In this document: positions 7,756 through 16,294 of the stretch, one piece after another
Layout: each line of letters opens with the position of its first letter
Position numbering within the stretch: position 1 is the first letter of the stretch
Assembly: GCA_012800995.1 (NCBI GenBank)
Contig: JAAZIH010000157.1
Coordinates: forward strand, 1 to 25,390
From: Chloroflexota bacterium
GTDB lineage: Bacteria > Chloroflexota > Anaerolineae > Anaerolineales > Anaerolineaceae
Reading direction: 5' to 3'
Length of the DNA: 25,390 nucleotides
Program-made: the position numbers and the translations under genes
The notes under the pieces: generated by a model
The model's input: only the letters and a program-made list of their open reading frames with translations
Told to the model about the DNA's origin: nothing
The model's database searches: none

Positions 7756-8527
7756 GCCAAAAACGCTCTGTTTCACGACTATTCCAGGTATACCAGAGAT
7801 TCAAGCTGGTGATAATCTGGCAAATATTATTTTGAAAGCTATAAGAGACTCTGGTATGCGCCTGGAAGATGGCGATGTATTGGTTTTAGCGCAAAAAATT
7901 GTTTCTAAAGCTGAAGGGCGCTTGATCAATTTAAACACGGTCACACCATCGAAAGAAGCAATCGAACTCGCAGAATTTCTAGATAAGCGACCGGAATTGG
8001 TTGAGCTTATCTTGCGTGAGAGCAACGAAATTGTTCGCAAGCGCCCTGGCACGGTGATTGTCGAGCATAAAAAAGGCTTTATTTGTGCTAATGCCGGTAT
8101 TGACCATTCCAACGTCAAGGGTCCCTGGGGCGATGACATGGATTGGGTTTTGCTTTTGCCTGAAGATTCAGACGCTTCAGCAGCAAAAATACGCTCTGAT
8201 ATATTCGTACAAACATCTAAAAATGTGGGTGTGTTGATTATCGATTCGCATGGTAGAGCCTGGCGAAACGGTGTTTTGGGCAGTACTATTGGACTCTCGG
8301 GCATGCCAGCCTTGCTGGATATGCGCGGAGAAGAGGACATGTATCACTACAAATTACGGGTTACCACGATTGGCGTGGCGGATGAACTTGCAGCTGGCGC
8401 ATCCCTGATGATGGGACAAGCCAGTGAAGGAACACCTGTTATTCTTGCGCGCGGTTTTCCCTATAAGATGCGTGAAGGTCATTCTTCGGAATTGCTTCGG
8501 CCAAAGGAGAGAGATCTCTTTAGATGA
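7748..8527 (+). CDS. cofE: Coenzyme F420-0:L-glutamate ligase (CofE type)
   Basis: GTP-dependent enzyme adding glutamates to F420-0. The 259-residue product carries the family signatures LVLAQKIVSKAEGR, NEIVRKRPGTVIVEHKKGF, ICANAGIDHSNV, LIIDSHGRAWRNG and GVADELAAGASLMMGQ. It corresponds to the N-terminal half of actinobacterial FbiB. The C-terminal FMN-binding domain of FbiB, which reduces dehydro-F420-0, is absent, so that step must be done elsewhere if the phosphoenolpyruvate route is used. The ATG at 7748 overlaps npdG by eight bases, and the stop overlaps cofD in ATGA, indicating coupled translation. Confidence 0.92.
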   Translation: MNKPKTLCFTTIPGIPEIQAGDNLANIILKAIRDSGMRLEDGDVLVLAQKIVSKAEGRLINLNTVTPSKEAIELAEFLDKRPELVELILRESNEIVRKRPGTVIVEHKKGFICANAGIDHSNVKGPWGDDMDWVLLLPEDSDASAAKIRSDIFVQTSKNVGVLIIDSHGRAWRNGVLGSTIGLSGMPALLDMRGEEDMYHYKLRVTTIGVADELAAGASLMMGQASEGTPVILARGFPYKMREGHSSELLRPKERDLFR

Positions 8528-9486
8528 GAAAAAAGGTTGAGGATCTTAAAGTTGTTGCCTTAGCAGGGGGTGTAGGTGGGGCTAAACTGGTATTAGGTTT
8601 AGACCACGTATTGAAGCCTGGAAATTTATCTGTGGTGGTGAATACGGGTGACGACTTTGAGCATTTCGGGCTTAAGATCTGCCCTGATCTGGATACCATA
8701 TGTTACACTTTGGCGGATTTGGTCGATACCAACCGAGGATGGGGTCTCGCAAATGAAACATATCAGGTCAGTCAATACCTTGCAGATTTGGACGCGCCAG
8801 GCTGGTTTACACTGGGTGATAAAGACATAGCAGTGCATATGGAACGCACGCGATTACTCAAATCCGGTTGGACACTGAGCCAGGTTACACAAGACTTTTG
8901 TGAAAAATGGGACATTGAAACCAAGGTTCACCCAATGAGTGATTCAGCTGCACCAACACACATTAATACAAAAAATCAAGGTTTGATGAGTTTCCAGGAA
9001 TATTTCGTGAAGCATCAATTTCAACCAGAAGTCGTGAGTGTTGTTTATGAACGCGTGCTTGATTCAAGTCCTTCGCAAGCGGTGATAAATGCGATTGAGG
9101 AAGCTGATTTTGTAGTGATTTGCCCATCTAATCCAATATTAAGTATTGAGCCGATACTCAGATATAAAGAGATTCGTGATTTGCTTACAGAGAAGAAAGT
9201 TATTGCTGTATCGCCATTAATTCAGGGTCAGGCATTAAAAGGTCCAGCTGCCAAAATGTATGATGAACTTGGCTTCGTGCCAGAAGCTTATACCGTATTA
9301 TTGGCTTATCAGGACTTTTTGGATTTGTTTATTTATGATGAATTGGATGACGAATCTTTTCCCAAGAAGAAGGTTAAGGATATAATTACATCCAAGGCTC
9401 AGACCATCATGAAGACAAAAGCGGACAAGATAGCTCTGGCAAGAGTTGTCCTCGAGCAGGGCATAGAGCTCCTCGGGATGGCATAA
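8524..9486 (+). CDS. cofD: 2-phospho-L-lactate (or enolpyruvyl) transferase CofD/FbiA
   Basis: Transfers the phospholactyl or phosphoenolpyruvyl group from the GDP-activated donor made by CofC onto Fo, giving F420-0 or dehydro-F420-0. The 320-residue product shows LAGGVGGAKLVLGL at the N-terminus, NTGDDFEHFGLKICPDLDT at about 40-58, and ICPSNPILSIEPIL. These are diagnostic of the family. The start codon overlaps the cofE stop (ATGA). AAAGGAG lies 14 bases upstream, rather far, so coupling to cofE probably matters. The cofC gene starts one base after its stop. Confidence 0.93.
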   Translation: MRKKVEDLKVVALAGGVGGAKLVLGLDHVLKPGNLSVVVNTGDDFEHFGLKICPDLDTICYTLADLVDTNRGWGLANETYQVSQYLADLDAPGWFTLGDKDIAVHMERTRLLKSGWTLSQVTQDFCEKWDIETKVHPMSDSAAPTHINTKNQGLMSFQEYFVKHQFQPEVVSVVYERVLDSSPSQAVINAIEEADFVVICPSNPILSIEPILRYKEIRDLLTEKKVIAVSPLIQGQALKGPAAKMYDELGFVPEAYTVLLAYQDFLDLFIYDELDDESFPKKKVKDIITSKAQTIMKTKADKIALARVVLEQGIELLGMA

Positions 9487-9487
9487 A

Positions 9488-10099
9488 TTGAGCACTTGGG
9501 CTATCGTTCCGGTAAAACCCTTTTCTGAAGGTAAATCACGGCTTAGGAGCTGTTTTAACAACGAAGAACTGTTTGAAATCAATAAAAACTGTTTTATTCG
9601 CACCTTAAAAAAACTTCAAGATAATGCTGAGATAGATGAGATTTTAGTCATCAGTCGTTCAAAAGCGGTCTTAGACATCGCGAGAAACATGAACGCGAAA
9701 GGTTTATTGGAAGAAGAACCATTTTCTTTGAATAACGGGCTGACACAGGCACTGGCTCATCTTGAGGGAAAAAACTGTTCAAGGGTAATCATCATTCCCA
9801 CTGATTTACCCAGATTGGAAGGCAGAGACATAGATGCCTTGTTAGATAGACCCTCAAGTTGGCAGGGCATCGCATTGGTGCCGGACCATTTTCAAACGGG
9901 AACCAACGCTGTTTTGCTTAGTAAGATAAACAGTTTTGTGCCTCAGTTCGGGCTGAATTCTTTTCAGAAACATGCCAGACAAGCCTTTAAATTATGCGGA
10001 AATCTTGACGTTTTACTGATAGAAAATATACAGCACGACCTGGATACTTATGCAGATCTGGAAATGCTGGATAAAAAAATACTTAACCAACTCAAGTAA
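9488..10099 (+). CDS. cofC: 2-phospho-L-lactate / phosphoenolpyruvate guanylyltransferase CofC/FbiD
   Basis: Condenses GTP with 2-phospholactate or phosphoenolpyruvate to form the donor used by CofD, releasing pyrophosphate. The 203-residue product has [15 protein letters not shown] at the N-terminus, [18 protein letters not shown] as the metal/nucleotide region, and [10 protein letters not shown], all typical of CofC. Translation begins at TTG 9488, directly after the cofD stop; no ATG is available upstream in frame, and this start places the VPVKPF motif at the usual distance from the N-terminus. Which of the two phospho-donors it uses cannot be read reliably here. Confidence 0.9.
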   Translation: MSTWAIVPVKPFSEGKSRLRSCFNNEELFEINKNCFIRTLKKLQDNAEIDEILVISRSKAVLDIARNMNAKGLLEEEPFSLNNGLTQALAHLEGKNCSRVIIIPTDLPRLEGRDIDALLDRPSSWQGIALVPDHFQTGTNAVLLSKINSFVPQFGLNSFQKHARQAFKLCGNLDVLLIENIQHDLDTYADLEMLDKKILNQLK

Positions 10100-10121
10100 A
10101 AGGTATGAAAGGATATTAAAG

Positions 10122-11126
10122 ATGATTGAAAAAGTTGCTTTATATTTACAAGACTCGCATGATCTTCGGGATGGTTTGGATATCGTCCGTTATGCTGAAG
10201 AAAAGGGTTTCTATGCGGTGTATCAAGCCGAAAGCCGTCTTGTTCGCGATGCCATTGTCCCCATGGCTGCTTATGCTGCGGTAACTGAGAAGATTCATAT
10301 CGGATCGGGTGTAATCAACAACTGGACCCGTAACATTGGCTTGTTGGCTTCCACATTCCTGACCTTGGATGACCTGGCACCTGATCGTATTATCTGTGGC
10401 ATTGGCGCCTGGTGGGATCCTTTGGCTAAAAATGTGGGCATCAATCGCACCAAACCACTCAAAGCGATGGAGGAAACCATAACAGTGATGAAAAGATTGC
10501 TGAATATGGAGAATGTTACCTTCGATGGCGAGTTTGTTAAGGTAAAAGATATCGAGCTTGATGTTGTGCATGGTCGCCGCGAACCACGCAATGTGCCAAT
10601 CTATATTGGCGCAACAGGTTCGAAAATGATCGAAATGACTGGGCGTATCGCTGATGGTATTGTTATGAACTACTGTGTGCCAGTTTCCTATAACGATATG
10701 GCGATTGAGAGCCTGATGAAGGGCTTGGAACAATCCGGACGTAAATTGGAAGATTTCGACCGCCCACAATTGATTGTGTGTTCGGTGGATGAGGACCGGG
10801 AAAAGGCGATTGACTCAACGCGCGAATTGCTCACACAATATCTTGCCCAGCAGCCTCATATCGCGCTTGCCTCTGGTGTTTCGATGTCAATTGTGGAAGA
10901 AATCCAATCTATCTTGGGTTGGCCCGCAACCCACGAGCAAATTCAAGCCGCCAAGCATTTGGTGCCTGAATCGTTGATTCATCATATCACCGCCAGCGGT
11001 ACACCTGAAGAAGCGAAAGCCAAGGTGCAAGAATATATCGACCATGGCGCAACCTATCCGATTCTTTACGGTGTTGGTGGCGATACTAAATTATTGATTG
11101 ACACTTTTTCGCCTCTCGGCAAATAA
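10122..11126 (+). CDS. Mer-like, F420-dependent luciferase-family oxidoreductase
   Basis: A 334-residue TIM-barrel protein of the bacterial luciferase-like (LLM) superfamily. It resembles archaeal methylene-tetrahydromethanopterin reductase (Mer) and related F420 enzymes: [14 protein letters not shown] near residues 57-70, a [15 protein letters not shown] block, [16 protein letters not shown] and [11 protein letters not shown] start at ATG 10122, preceded by AAAGGAT, because the upstream open frame overlaps cofC and has no family-like sequence. The gene lies 22 bases after cofC, making it the natural consumer or producer of F420H2 in this block. The substrate is unknown: a folate-type C1 reduction, an alcohol or aldehyde oxidation, or hydride transfer to a heterocycle are all possible. 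Confidence 0.85.
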   Translation: MIEKVALYLQDSHDLRDGLDIVRYAEEKGFYAVYQAESRLVRDAIVPMAAYAAVTEKIHIGSGVINNWTRNIGLLASTFLTLDDLAPDRIICGIGAWWDPLAKNVGINRTKPLKAMEETITVMKRLLNMENVTFDGEFVKVKDIELDVVHGRREPRNVPIYIGATGSKMIEMTGRIADGIVMNYCVPVSYNDMAIESLMKGLEQSGRKLEDFDRPQLIVCSVDEDREKAIDSTRELLTQYLAQQPHIALASGVSMSIVEEIQSILGWPATHEQIQAAKHLVPESLIHHITASGTPEEAKAKVQEYIDHGATYPILYGVGGDTKLLIDTFSPLGK

Positions 11127-11142
11127 GTGTTGTATGTAAATG

Positions 11143-11157
11143 AGCAGCCTGGCTGCT
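11143..11157. repeat. Small perfect hairpin after the F420 oxidoreductase gene
   Basis: AGCAGCC and GGCTGCT are inverted around a single T. In RNA this would form a five- to six-pair hairpin. No T-run follows on either strand, so it is at best a weak terminator or an RNA-stabilising stem. Confidence 0.45.
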
Positions 11158-11165
11158 TAAATAAA

Positions 11166-11204
11166 AAGCGAAGGTGACCTTTATTGTTAAGGTCAGCTTT
11201 GCTT
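11166..11204 (+). promoter_or_regulatory. Long imperfect hairpin in the leader of the ygfM-like gene
   Basis: The arms 11166-11181 and 11189-11204 pair over 16 positions with one mismatch and one wobble around a seven-base loop. It ends 18 bases before the GGAGG ribosome-binding site of the next gene. Without a T-tract it is more likely an attenuator-like or processing/stability element between the F420 and hydroxylase parts of the run than a terminator. Confidence 0.5.
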
Positions 11205-11232
11205 TGCAGAATATTTATGTTTGGAGGTTTAT

Positions 11233-11997
11233 ATGGATGAGCATGGCATAAATTATTATCGCCCTCAAACGCGTGAAGAATTGGAAGCGCTTATGGAAAG
11301 CCATGAGGGTTATTATCTTTTCCTTACTGGAGGTGATTACAACGTTAAAGGTTATCAGGAAGGGGATGTGCTTATTGATCTGCAAGACCTCCAAATGGAT
11401 CAGCTTGTCGATAATGGTGATTTGCTTGAGATTGGCGGTCTAAGCTCACTTGATACGCTCTTTAAAGACGAGATATTATGGGCGGATTTTCGTGAGGCAC
11501 TTAGCATAGAAGGTGGATGGAATGTGCGCAATGGCTTGAGCGTCGACAATTTCTTGCGCATAGCCACTGGGCGCTCGCCATTATTGACCTGTTTGAGAGC
11601 GTTGGATATTAATTTGTTCGTTCAGCCAGATATCGGTTTACTTGCCTTGGATGAGTATTTGAATGAAGAGTACAACTGGCGAGAATTTTTTATCGAGAAG
11701 ATTAGCTTCAATAAACCTCAAGCTGTAGCCTATGAACAAGTCGCACGATCACCAAAAGACCTGCCAATTGTCTGTGTGGCAGCTGTGCGGGATATGGATG
11801 GGACGATTGTTGTCACCGTTGGTGGACACGAAGCTCTTTTAGGTGGATTGGTTTTTGAACCAGAATCAGATATTGAGACAAGCTCCATTCGAGAGCTTTT
11901 CGAAGAAACTGATGACGAATGGGCGTCTGCCGCATATAGACAAGGTGCTGCAGAAGCACTTTTGAAGCGTTGTTTAGCCAAATTGGAACGGAATTAG
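11233..11997 (+). CDS. YgfM-like FAD-subunit homologue of a molybdenum hydroxylase, FAD loop eroded
   Basis: A 254-residue relative of the FAD-binding (CoxM/XdhB/YgfM) subunits. Start ATG 11233 has GGAGG five bases upstream. The N-terminus (INYYRPQTREELEALM) and LTGGDYNV at 31-38 align with the family's FRP...A-L and AGGTD regions, and IDLQDLQMDQL with the next strand. The second flavin loop, normally TIGGN after a conserved RN, reads VRNGLSVDNFL here (98-108), lacking both glycines. The C-terminal CO-dehydrogenase-flavoprotein-like domain (about 150-254) keeps the fold (LPIVCVAAVRDMDGT, RQGAAEALLKRCL). The gene sits six bases before the XdhD-like start codon's ribosome-binding region, so it is surely its partner. 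Either FAD is bound differently or the subunit has become structural. Confidence 0.75.
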   Translation: MDEHGINYYRPQTREELEALMESHEGYYLFLTGGDYNVKGYQEGDVLIDLQDLQMDQLVDNGDLLEIGGLSSLDTLFKDEILWADFREALSIEGGWNVRNGLSVDNFLRIATGRSPLLTCLRALDINLFVQPDIGLLALDEYLNEEYNWREFFIEKISFNKPQAVAYEQVARSPKDLPIVCVAAVRDMDGTIVVTVGGHEALLGGLVFEPESDIETSSIRELFEETDDEWASAAYRQGAAEALLKRCLAKLERN

Positions 11998-12009
11998 AGG
12001 AGGATGAGC

Positions 12010-14931
12010 ATGAAGATTAGCCTCAATGTAAACAACAAAACCGAGATTATCGAAATTACAGGCAACGAAAGCTTACTGGATGTTCTCAGGAAATTGGGCT
12101 ACTTTAGTGCCAAAAGTGGCGGATGTATTCGTGGTGAATGTGGCGCTTGTACCGTTTTGTTGAATGGAAAACCAGTCAATAGCTGTATGTTTTTGGCTGT
12201 TCAGGCTCAAGGCCATGAAATTGAAACTGTTGAAAAATTTGGTGAGCAAGCCCAACAAGGCTGGAAACAAACCGAAGGCTTTGATCCATTGCAAACTGCG
12301 ATGATCGAGAGCGGTGCGGTTCAATGTGGTTATTGTACGCCAGCAATGATTCTTTCCGCAAAAGCATTGTTGAGAGAAAACCCGAACCCTAATGAGGCGG
12401 AAATCCGCGAAGCATTGAGTGGTGTGATGTGTCGCTGTACTGCATATGTGAAACCTGTTCAGGCTATTCAACGCGCGGTAGAGTTGATGGCAGAACCACA
12501 AAACAAGACTGATTTGAGCACGTATGAACCAGAAATGCTTCAGGTTGATGATATTCCCGATATGCAAAGAATAGGCAAATCAGACACGAAGATAGATGCT
12601 GCCTCTTTGGCTCAAGGCAAACCTGCATTTACCGCGGATTTAGCTTTGAAGGATACCTTAATTGCTAAAGTTCTGCGCTCGCCTTACGCTCACGCTCGAA
12701 TTAAATCTATTGATGCCACAAAAGCCCGGGCTTTGCCTGGCGTTGCCGCGGTGCTTACCTGGGAGGATATTCCTCGGGTGGTTTATTCAACCGCAGGACA
12801 ATCAGACCCCATCCCAGGTCCGTTGGATATGTTCTCATTGGATAACAAAGTCCGTTTTGTGGGGGACAGAGTGGCTTTTGTCGCAGCGGAAACATCTGCT
12901 ATCGCTGATGAAGCCCTTGAGCTTATTGACGTTGAGTATGAACTATTAGAGCCTATTTTAGATATGCGTGATGCCATGAAAGAAGGCGCGCCCGTTTTAC
13001 ATGACCAGCCCGAATATGTCAATTTTGCTGATTCAAACCCAGCGATTAACCTGGCAGCTAAAATTCGGATTGATATTGGTGATGTCGATAAGGGATTCAC
13101 TGAAGCAGACCAAATATTTGAGCGAGAATATGTAGTACCAAAGGTGCAACAAGCCCATATTGAGCCACATGTTACCCTAACTTATTGGGATGAAAATGAC
13201 CGTCTGGTAGTGCGTACCAGCACGCAGGTGCCTTTCCATGCCCGACGCGTATTAGCTCCTGTTTTAGGTCTTCCGGTAAAACAAATCAGAGTTATCAAAC
13301 CACGCATTGGCGGCGGTTTTGGTAATAAACAAGAAATTTTGATTGAAGATGTTGCTGCCCATCTCACAATTGCAACGGGTAAACCAGTTTTATATGAAAT
13401 GAGTCGCGAGGAAGAATTTATTGCTTCACGGTCACGCCATCCCATGCGCATTAAAATGCGTACTGGTGTGTTGAACGATGGCACGATGACTGCTAACGAG
13501 ATGACCGCGCTTTCAGATACTGGAGCTTATGGATGTCACGCGTTAACGGTAACCGGAAACACTGGGCAGAAATCGATGGGTTTGTATGTAGGTGATGGTA
13601 AATATCGCCAGGCTCCAAATATTCGCTTTTACGCTGATATCGTCTATACCAACACGCCACCTGCTGGCGCATATCGTGGTTATGGAGTGCCACAAGGCTA
13701 TTGGCCACTTGATAGACACATGGACTACATCGCCAACTCTTTGGGCATGGATCCAATCGAGTTTCGCTTGAAAAACACGGTAAGGTCTGGCGAATATCAG
13801 CCCTTTAGTACAGCCTGGAACGAGGGACGCGAGCCTGTACCGGAAGTATTGCAGACGGTCGGATTAGCGGAATGTGTGCAAAAAGGGCGTGAAGCCATTG
13901 GATGGGATGAAAAATATAATAACCCTAATTGGCAATATGTCAAAGGACAGCCACATCTCAGGCGGGGTATTGGTGTGGCGACTGTGATGCAGGGTACAGC
14001 AATTCCTTTCCTGGACATGGGCGGCGCAAGTATCAAAATTAATGATGACGGCTCTTTCAACCTATTGGTTGGCGCGACCGATTTGGGAACTGGTTCAGAT
14101 ACTGTACTTGCCCAAATCGCAGCGGAAACATTAGGTGTGCCAACAGAAGACATTATTGTGCTTTCTTCGGACACAGACACAACACCTTTTGATGTGGGTG
14201 CCTATGCATCATCTACAACATATGTTTCGGGTACAGCGGTACTCAATGCCAGCCTGGATGTGGCAGAACAAATTAAGCGTCGTGCCTGTATGATTTTTGC
14301 GGATCGAGGCTTTGAATTTTCATCTGAAGATATTCAATTGAAGGATAAGCACGCAGTCGCGCCAAATGGAGATAGAGTGAGTTTGGCAACCATTGCCTTG
14401 GATTCCTTACACTGGCGACAGCAAGAGCAGATTATGGCAACCGCTTCATATGTTTCACCAAATTCGCCACCCCCATTTGCGGCACAATTTGCTACGGTCT
14501 TGGTTGATATTGAAACCGGTGAAGTGACTGTCGAAGATTTGATTATGGCAGTAGATTCTGGGGTGATTATCAACCCCATAACTGCTTCTGCTCAAATCGA
14601 AGGTGGCATTGCACAAGCCTTGGGTTATGGTGTTTGCGAAGAAATGGTTTATGATGAAAATGGTGTGGCACGAGAAATTGATTTGGTTGATTACCATATC
14701 TTTAGAGCTGATGAGATGCCCAAAATTAAGACAATATTTGTTGAGACTTATGAGAAAACAGGTCCTTATGGCGCAAAAGCAGTTGCGGAAATTCCCCTTG
14801 ACGGTGCTGCACCAGCGATTGGTAATGCGGTTTTCAATGCCTGTGGTGTTGATTTACTGGAGATACCCATTGTGCCTGAAAAAGTTTTACGTGAACTAAA
14901 ATTAATGACTGAGGAAACGGATGCAATATAG
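12010..14931 (+). CDS. XdhD-like molybdenum hydroxylase, fused 2Fe-2S and Mo-binding domains
   Basis: A 973-residue enzyme of the xanthine oxidase family. The N-terminal part (1-165) carries two 2Fe-2S clusters: C39, C44, C47, C59 (plant ferredoxin type) and C106, C109, C141, C143; the last motif is CRCTAY rather than the usual CRCTGY. The Mo part (about 185-973) has RIGGGFGNKQ at 432-441, PPAGAYRGYGVPQ, and the likely base catalyst E927 in GAKAVAEIPLDG. Start ATG 12010 is chosen because AGGAGG ends six bases before it; the in-frame ATG at 12004 abuts the AGGAGG. E. coli XdhD has the same domain order and is encoded near ssnA and ygfM. Expected reaction: hydroxylation of an aldehyde or N-heterocycle with water, electrons leaving through the clusters. 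Substrate unknown. The pyrophosphatase gene overlaps the 3' end by 11 bases. Confidence 0.87.
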   Translation: MKISLNVNNKTEIIEITGNESLLDVLRKLGYFSAKSGGCIRGECGACTVLLNGKPVNSCMFLAVQAQGHEIETVEKFGEQAQQGWKQTEGFDPLQTAMIESGAVQCGYCTPAMILSAKALLRENPNPNEAEIREALSGVMCRCTAYVKPVQAIQRAVELMAEPQNKTDLSTYEPEMLQVDDIPDMQRIGKSDTKIDAASLAQGKPAFTADLALKDTLIAKVLRSPYAHARIKSIDATKARALPGVAAVLTWEDIPRVVYSTAGQSDPIPGPLDMFSLDNKVRFVGDRVAFVAAETSAIADEALELIDVEYELLEPILDMRDAMKEGAPVLHDQPEYVNFADSNPAINLAAKIRIDIGDVDKGFTEADQIFEREYVVPKVQQAHIEPHVTLTYWDENDRLVVRTSTQVPFHARRVLAPVLGLPVKQIRVIKPRIGGGFGNKQEILIEDVAAHLTIATGKPVLYEMSREEEFIASRSRHPMRIKMRTGVLNDGTMTANEMTALSDTGAYGCHALTVTGNTGQKSMGLYVGDGKYRQAPNIRFYADIVYTNTPPAGAYRGYGVPQGYWPLDRHMDYIANSLGMDPIEFRLKNTVRSGEYQPFSTAWNEGREPVPEVLQTVGLAECVQKGREAIGWDEKYNNPNWQYVKGQPHLRRGIGVATVMQGTAIPFLDMGGASIKINDDGSFNLLVGATDLGTGSDTVLAQIAAETLGVPTEDIIVLSSDTDTTPFDVGAYASSTTYVSGTAVLNASLDVAEQIKRRACMIFADRGFEFSSEDIQLKDKHAVAPNGDRVSLATIALDSLHWRQQEQIMATASYVSPNSPPPFAAQFATVLVDIETGEVTVEDLIMAVDSGVIINPITASAQIEGGIAQALGYGVCEEMVYDENGVAREIDLVDYHIFRADEMPKIKTIFVETYEKTGPYGAKAVAEIPLDGAAPAIGNAVFNACGVDLLEIPIVPEKVLRELKLMTEETDAI

Positions 14932-16294
14932 CGGATACACCATAAAAAGATCTGACCGAATTTTTGTCACAGGTCATATTAACCCTGATACAGACTCAAT
15001 TGCTTCAGCGATTGGCTACGCCTGGCTTTTGCACGAAAGAGATAATTTGCCAACTGTTGCTTGTCGGGCTGGCTCAGTGAACTTGCAAACATCTTGGGTA
15101 CTAAAAACCCTGGATTTGGATCCGCCTGTTTTACTGACAGATGCCTCACCGCGCTTTGAATCAGTTACCAAACGCTATGATGTTGCCTCCCCAGACAAAT
15201 CCTTAAACGACGCTTGGACCATACTTACACGCACAGGGGGCATCGCACCGATTGTAAACACGGACGGTACACCCTATGGCATGGTGACAGGACAAAGTGT
15301 TTTTGACTTTTTGAGACGCATCATTGGTCCGCATCCCAAGTACAGGGATATGACCATATCGCAATTGTTGGATATTCCCAGCAGAGAGGCTGCGAAAACA
15401 GATATTCCACGTTTTCAGCCTCAAACACGTATAAAAGATGTTATAAATCGTTTGTTGAGGCATGAATTTACTGAATATTGGGTTGTGGATGAAGCAGGAC
15501 GTTATTTAGGTGTTGCACGACAGAATGATTTGTTGCATCCACCACGTATTAAAATTATTCTGGTGGATCATAACGAACCCCAACAGTCGGTGGCCTCGTT
15601 GGAAGAAGCTGAACTCTTGGAAATTTTGGATCATCATCGTTTAGGAAATCCATCCACGCATACTCCAATCAAGTTTACAGTAGATATAGTGGGTAGTACC
15701 TCAACTCTTGTTGCCGAGCAAATTGTGGAATCAGGATTAAGCGCGCCTCCAAAGATTGCAGGTATGCTTTTAGCAGGCTTGCTTTCTGATACACTCATAT
15801 TTCAATCCCCAACAACCACTCCACGCGATAAAGCCGTTGCTGAAACGCTTGCACGCTGGGCTTTTGTGCCTGGGTCTCCACTCGAGAATGAAACCATACA
15901 AAGCTATGGAGAGAAAGTTGTGCGAGCAGGTGCCGGCTTGTTGACACGTGAACCAGATAATATTGTAAATGGTGATGTAAAGACTTACGAAAGTGCTGGA
16001 TTCAAGTTTGCTATTTCGCAGGTTGAGGTTGCCGGGGTATATGATCTCGGGGATATCCTGGGACAGTTACGCAGAGCATTAATTAAATTCAAAGATGAGA
16101 ATGGACTGGATTTCGCCATGTTGATGATTACAGATGTGGTTGAAGGGTCAAGTCGTTTGCTGATGGTTGAACAACCGCCTGCCTTGGAAGAGTTGCCTTA
16201 TCGCATCTTACGTGATGGCACTTTTTCCGCTGAAGGCGTTGTTTCACGTAAGAAGCAACTTTTGCCCCAGGTTCTCTCGTTACTTGAGGAGTAA
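14921..16294 (+). CDS. ppaC: Manganese-dependent inorganic pyrophosphatase (family II) with CBS pair
   Basis: A 457-residue DHH-family enzyme hydrolysing pyrophosphate. Active-site motifs are present: H19, D23, D25 in VTGHINPDTDSIA; D216, H217 in LVDHNE; D237, H238, H239 in ILDHHRLG; D290 in GLLSDTL; and SRKKQ near 442-446 in the DHHA2 domain. Between the first and second motifs, residues about 80-208 form two CBS modules, the nucleotide-sensing insert of regulated CBS-pyrophosphatases; no DRTGG domain is present. Known CBS-pyrophosphatases are inhibited by AMP or ADP, so energy state may control this one. It overlaps the xdhD-like gene by 11 bases and xdhC by one. CofC and MocA-like enzymes in the same run release PPi, a plausible reason for its presence here. 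Confidence 0.92.
   Translation: MQYSGYTIKRSDRIFVTGHINPDTDSIASAIGYAWLLHERDNLPTVACRAGSVNLQTSWVLKTLDLDPPVLLTDASPRFESVTKRYDVASPDKSLNDAWTILTRTGGIAPIVNTDGTPYGMVTGQSVFDFLRRIIGPHPKYRDMTISQLLDIPSREAAKTDIPRFQPQTRIKDVINRLLRHEFTEYWVVDEAGRYLGVARQNDLLHPPRIKIILVDHNEPQQSVASLEEAELLEILDHHRLGNPSTHTPIKFTVDIVGSTSTLVAEQIVESGLSAPPKIAGMLLAGLLSDTLIFQSPTTTPRDKAVAETLARWAFVPGSPLENETIQSYGEKVVRAGAGLLTREPDNIVNGDVKTYESAGFKFAISQVEVAGVYDLGDILGQLRRALIKFKDENGLDFAMLMITDVVEGSSRLLMVEQPPALEELPYRILRDGTFSAEGVVSRKKQLLPQVLSLLEE

Noticed and set aside
10050..10121. Longer N-terminus for the Mer-like oxidoreductase
   Set aside because: The extra 24 residues overlap the end of cofC, do not resemble the family, and a good ribosome-binding site precedes ATG 10122.
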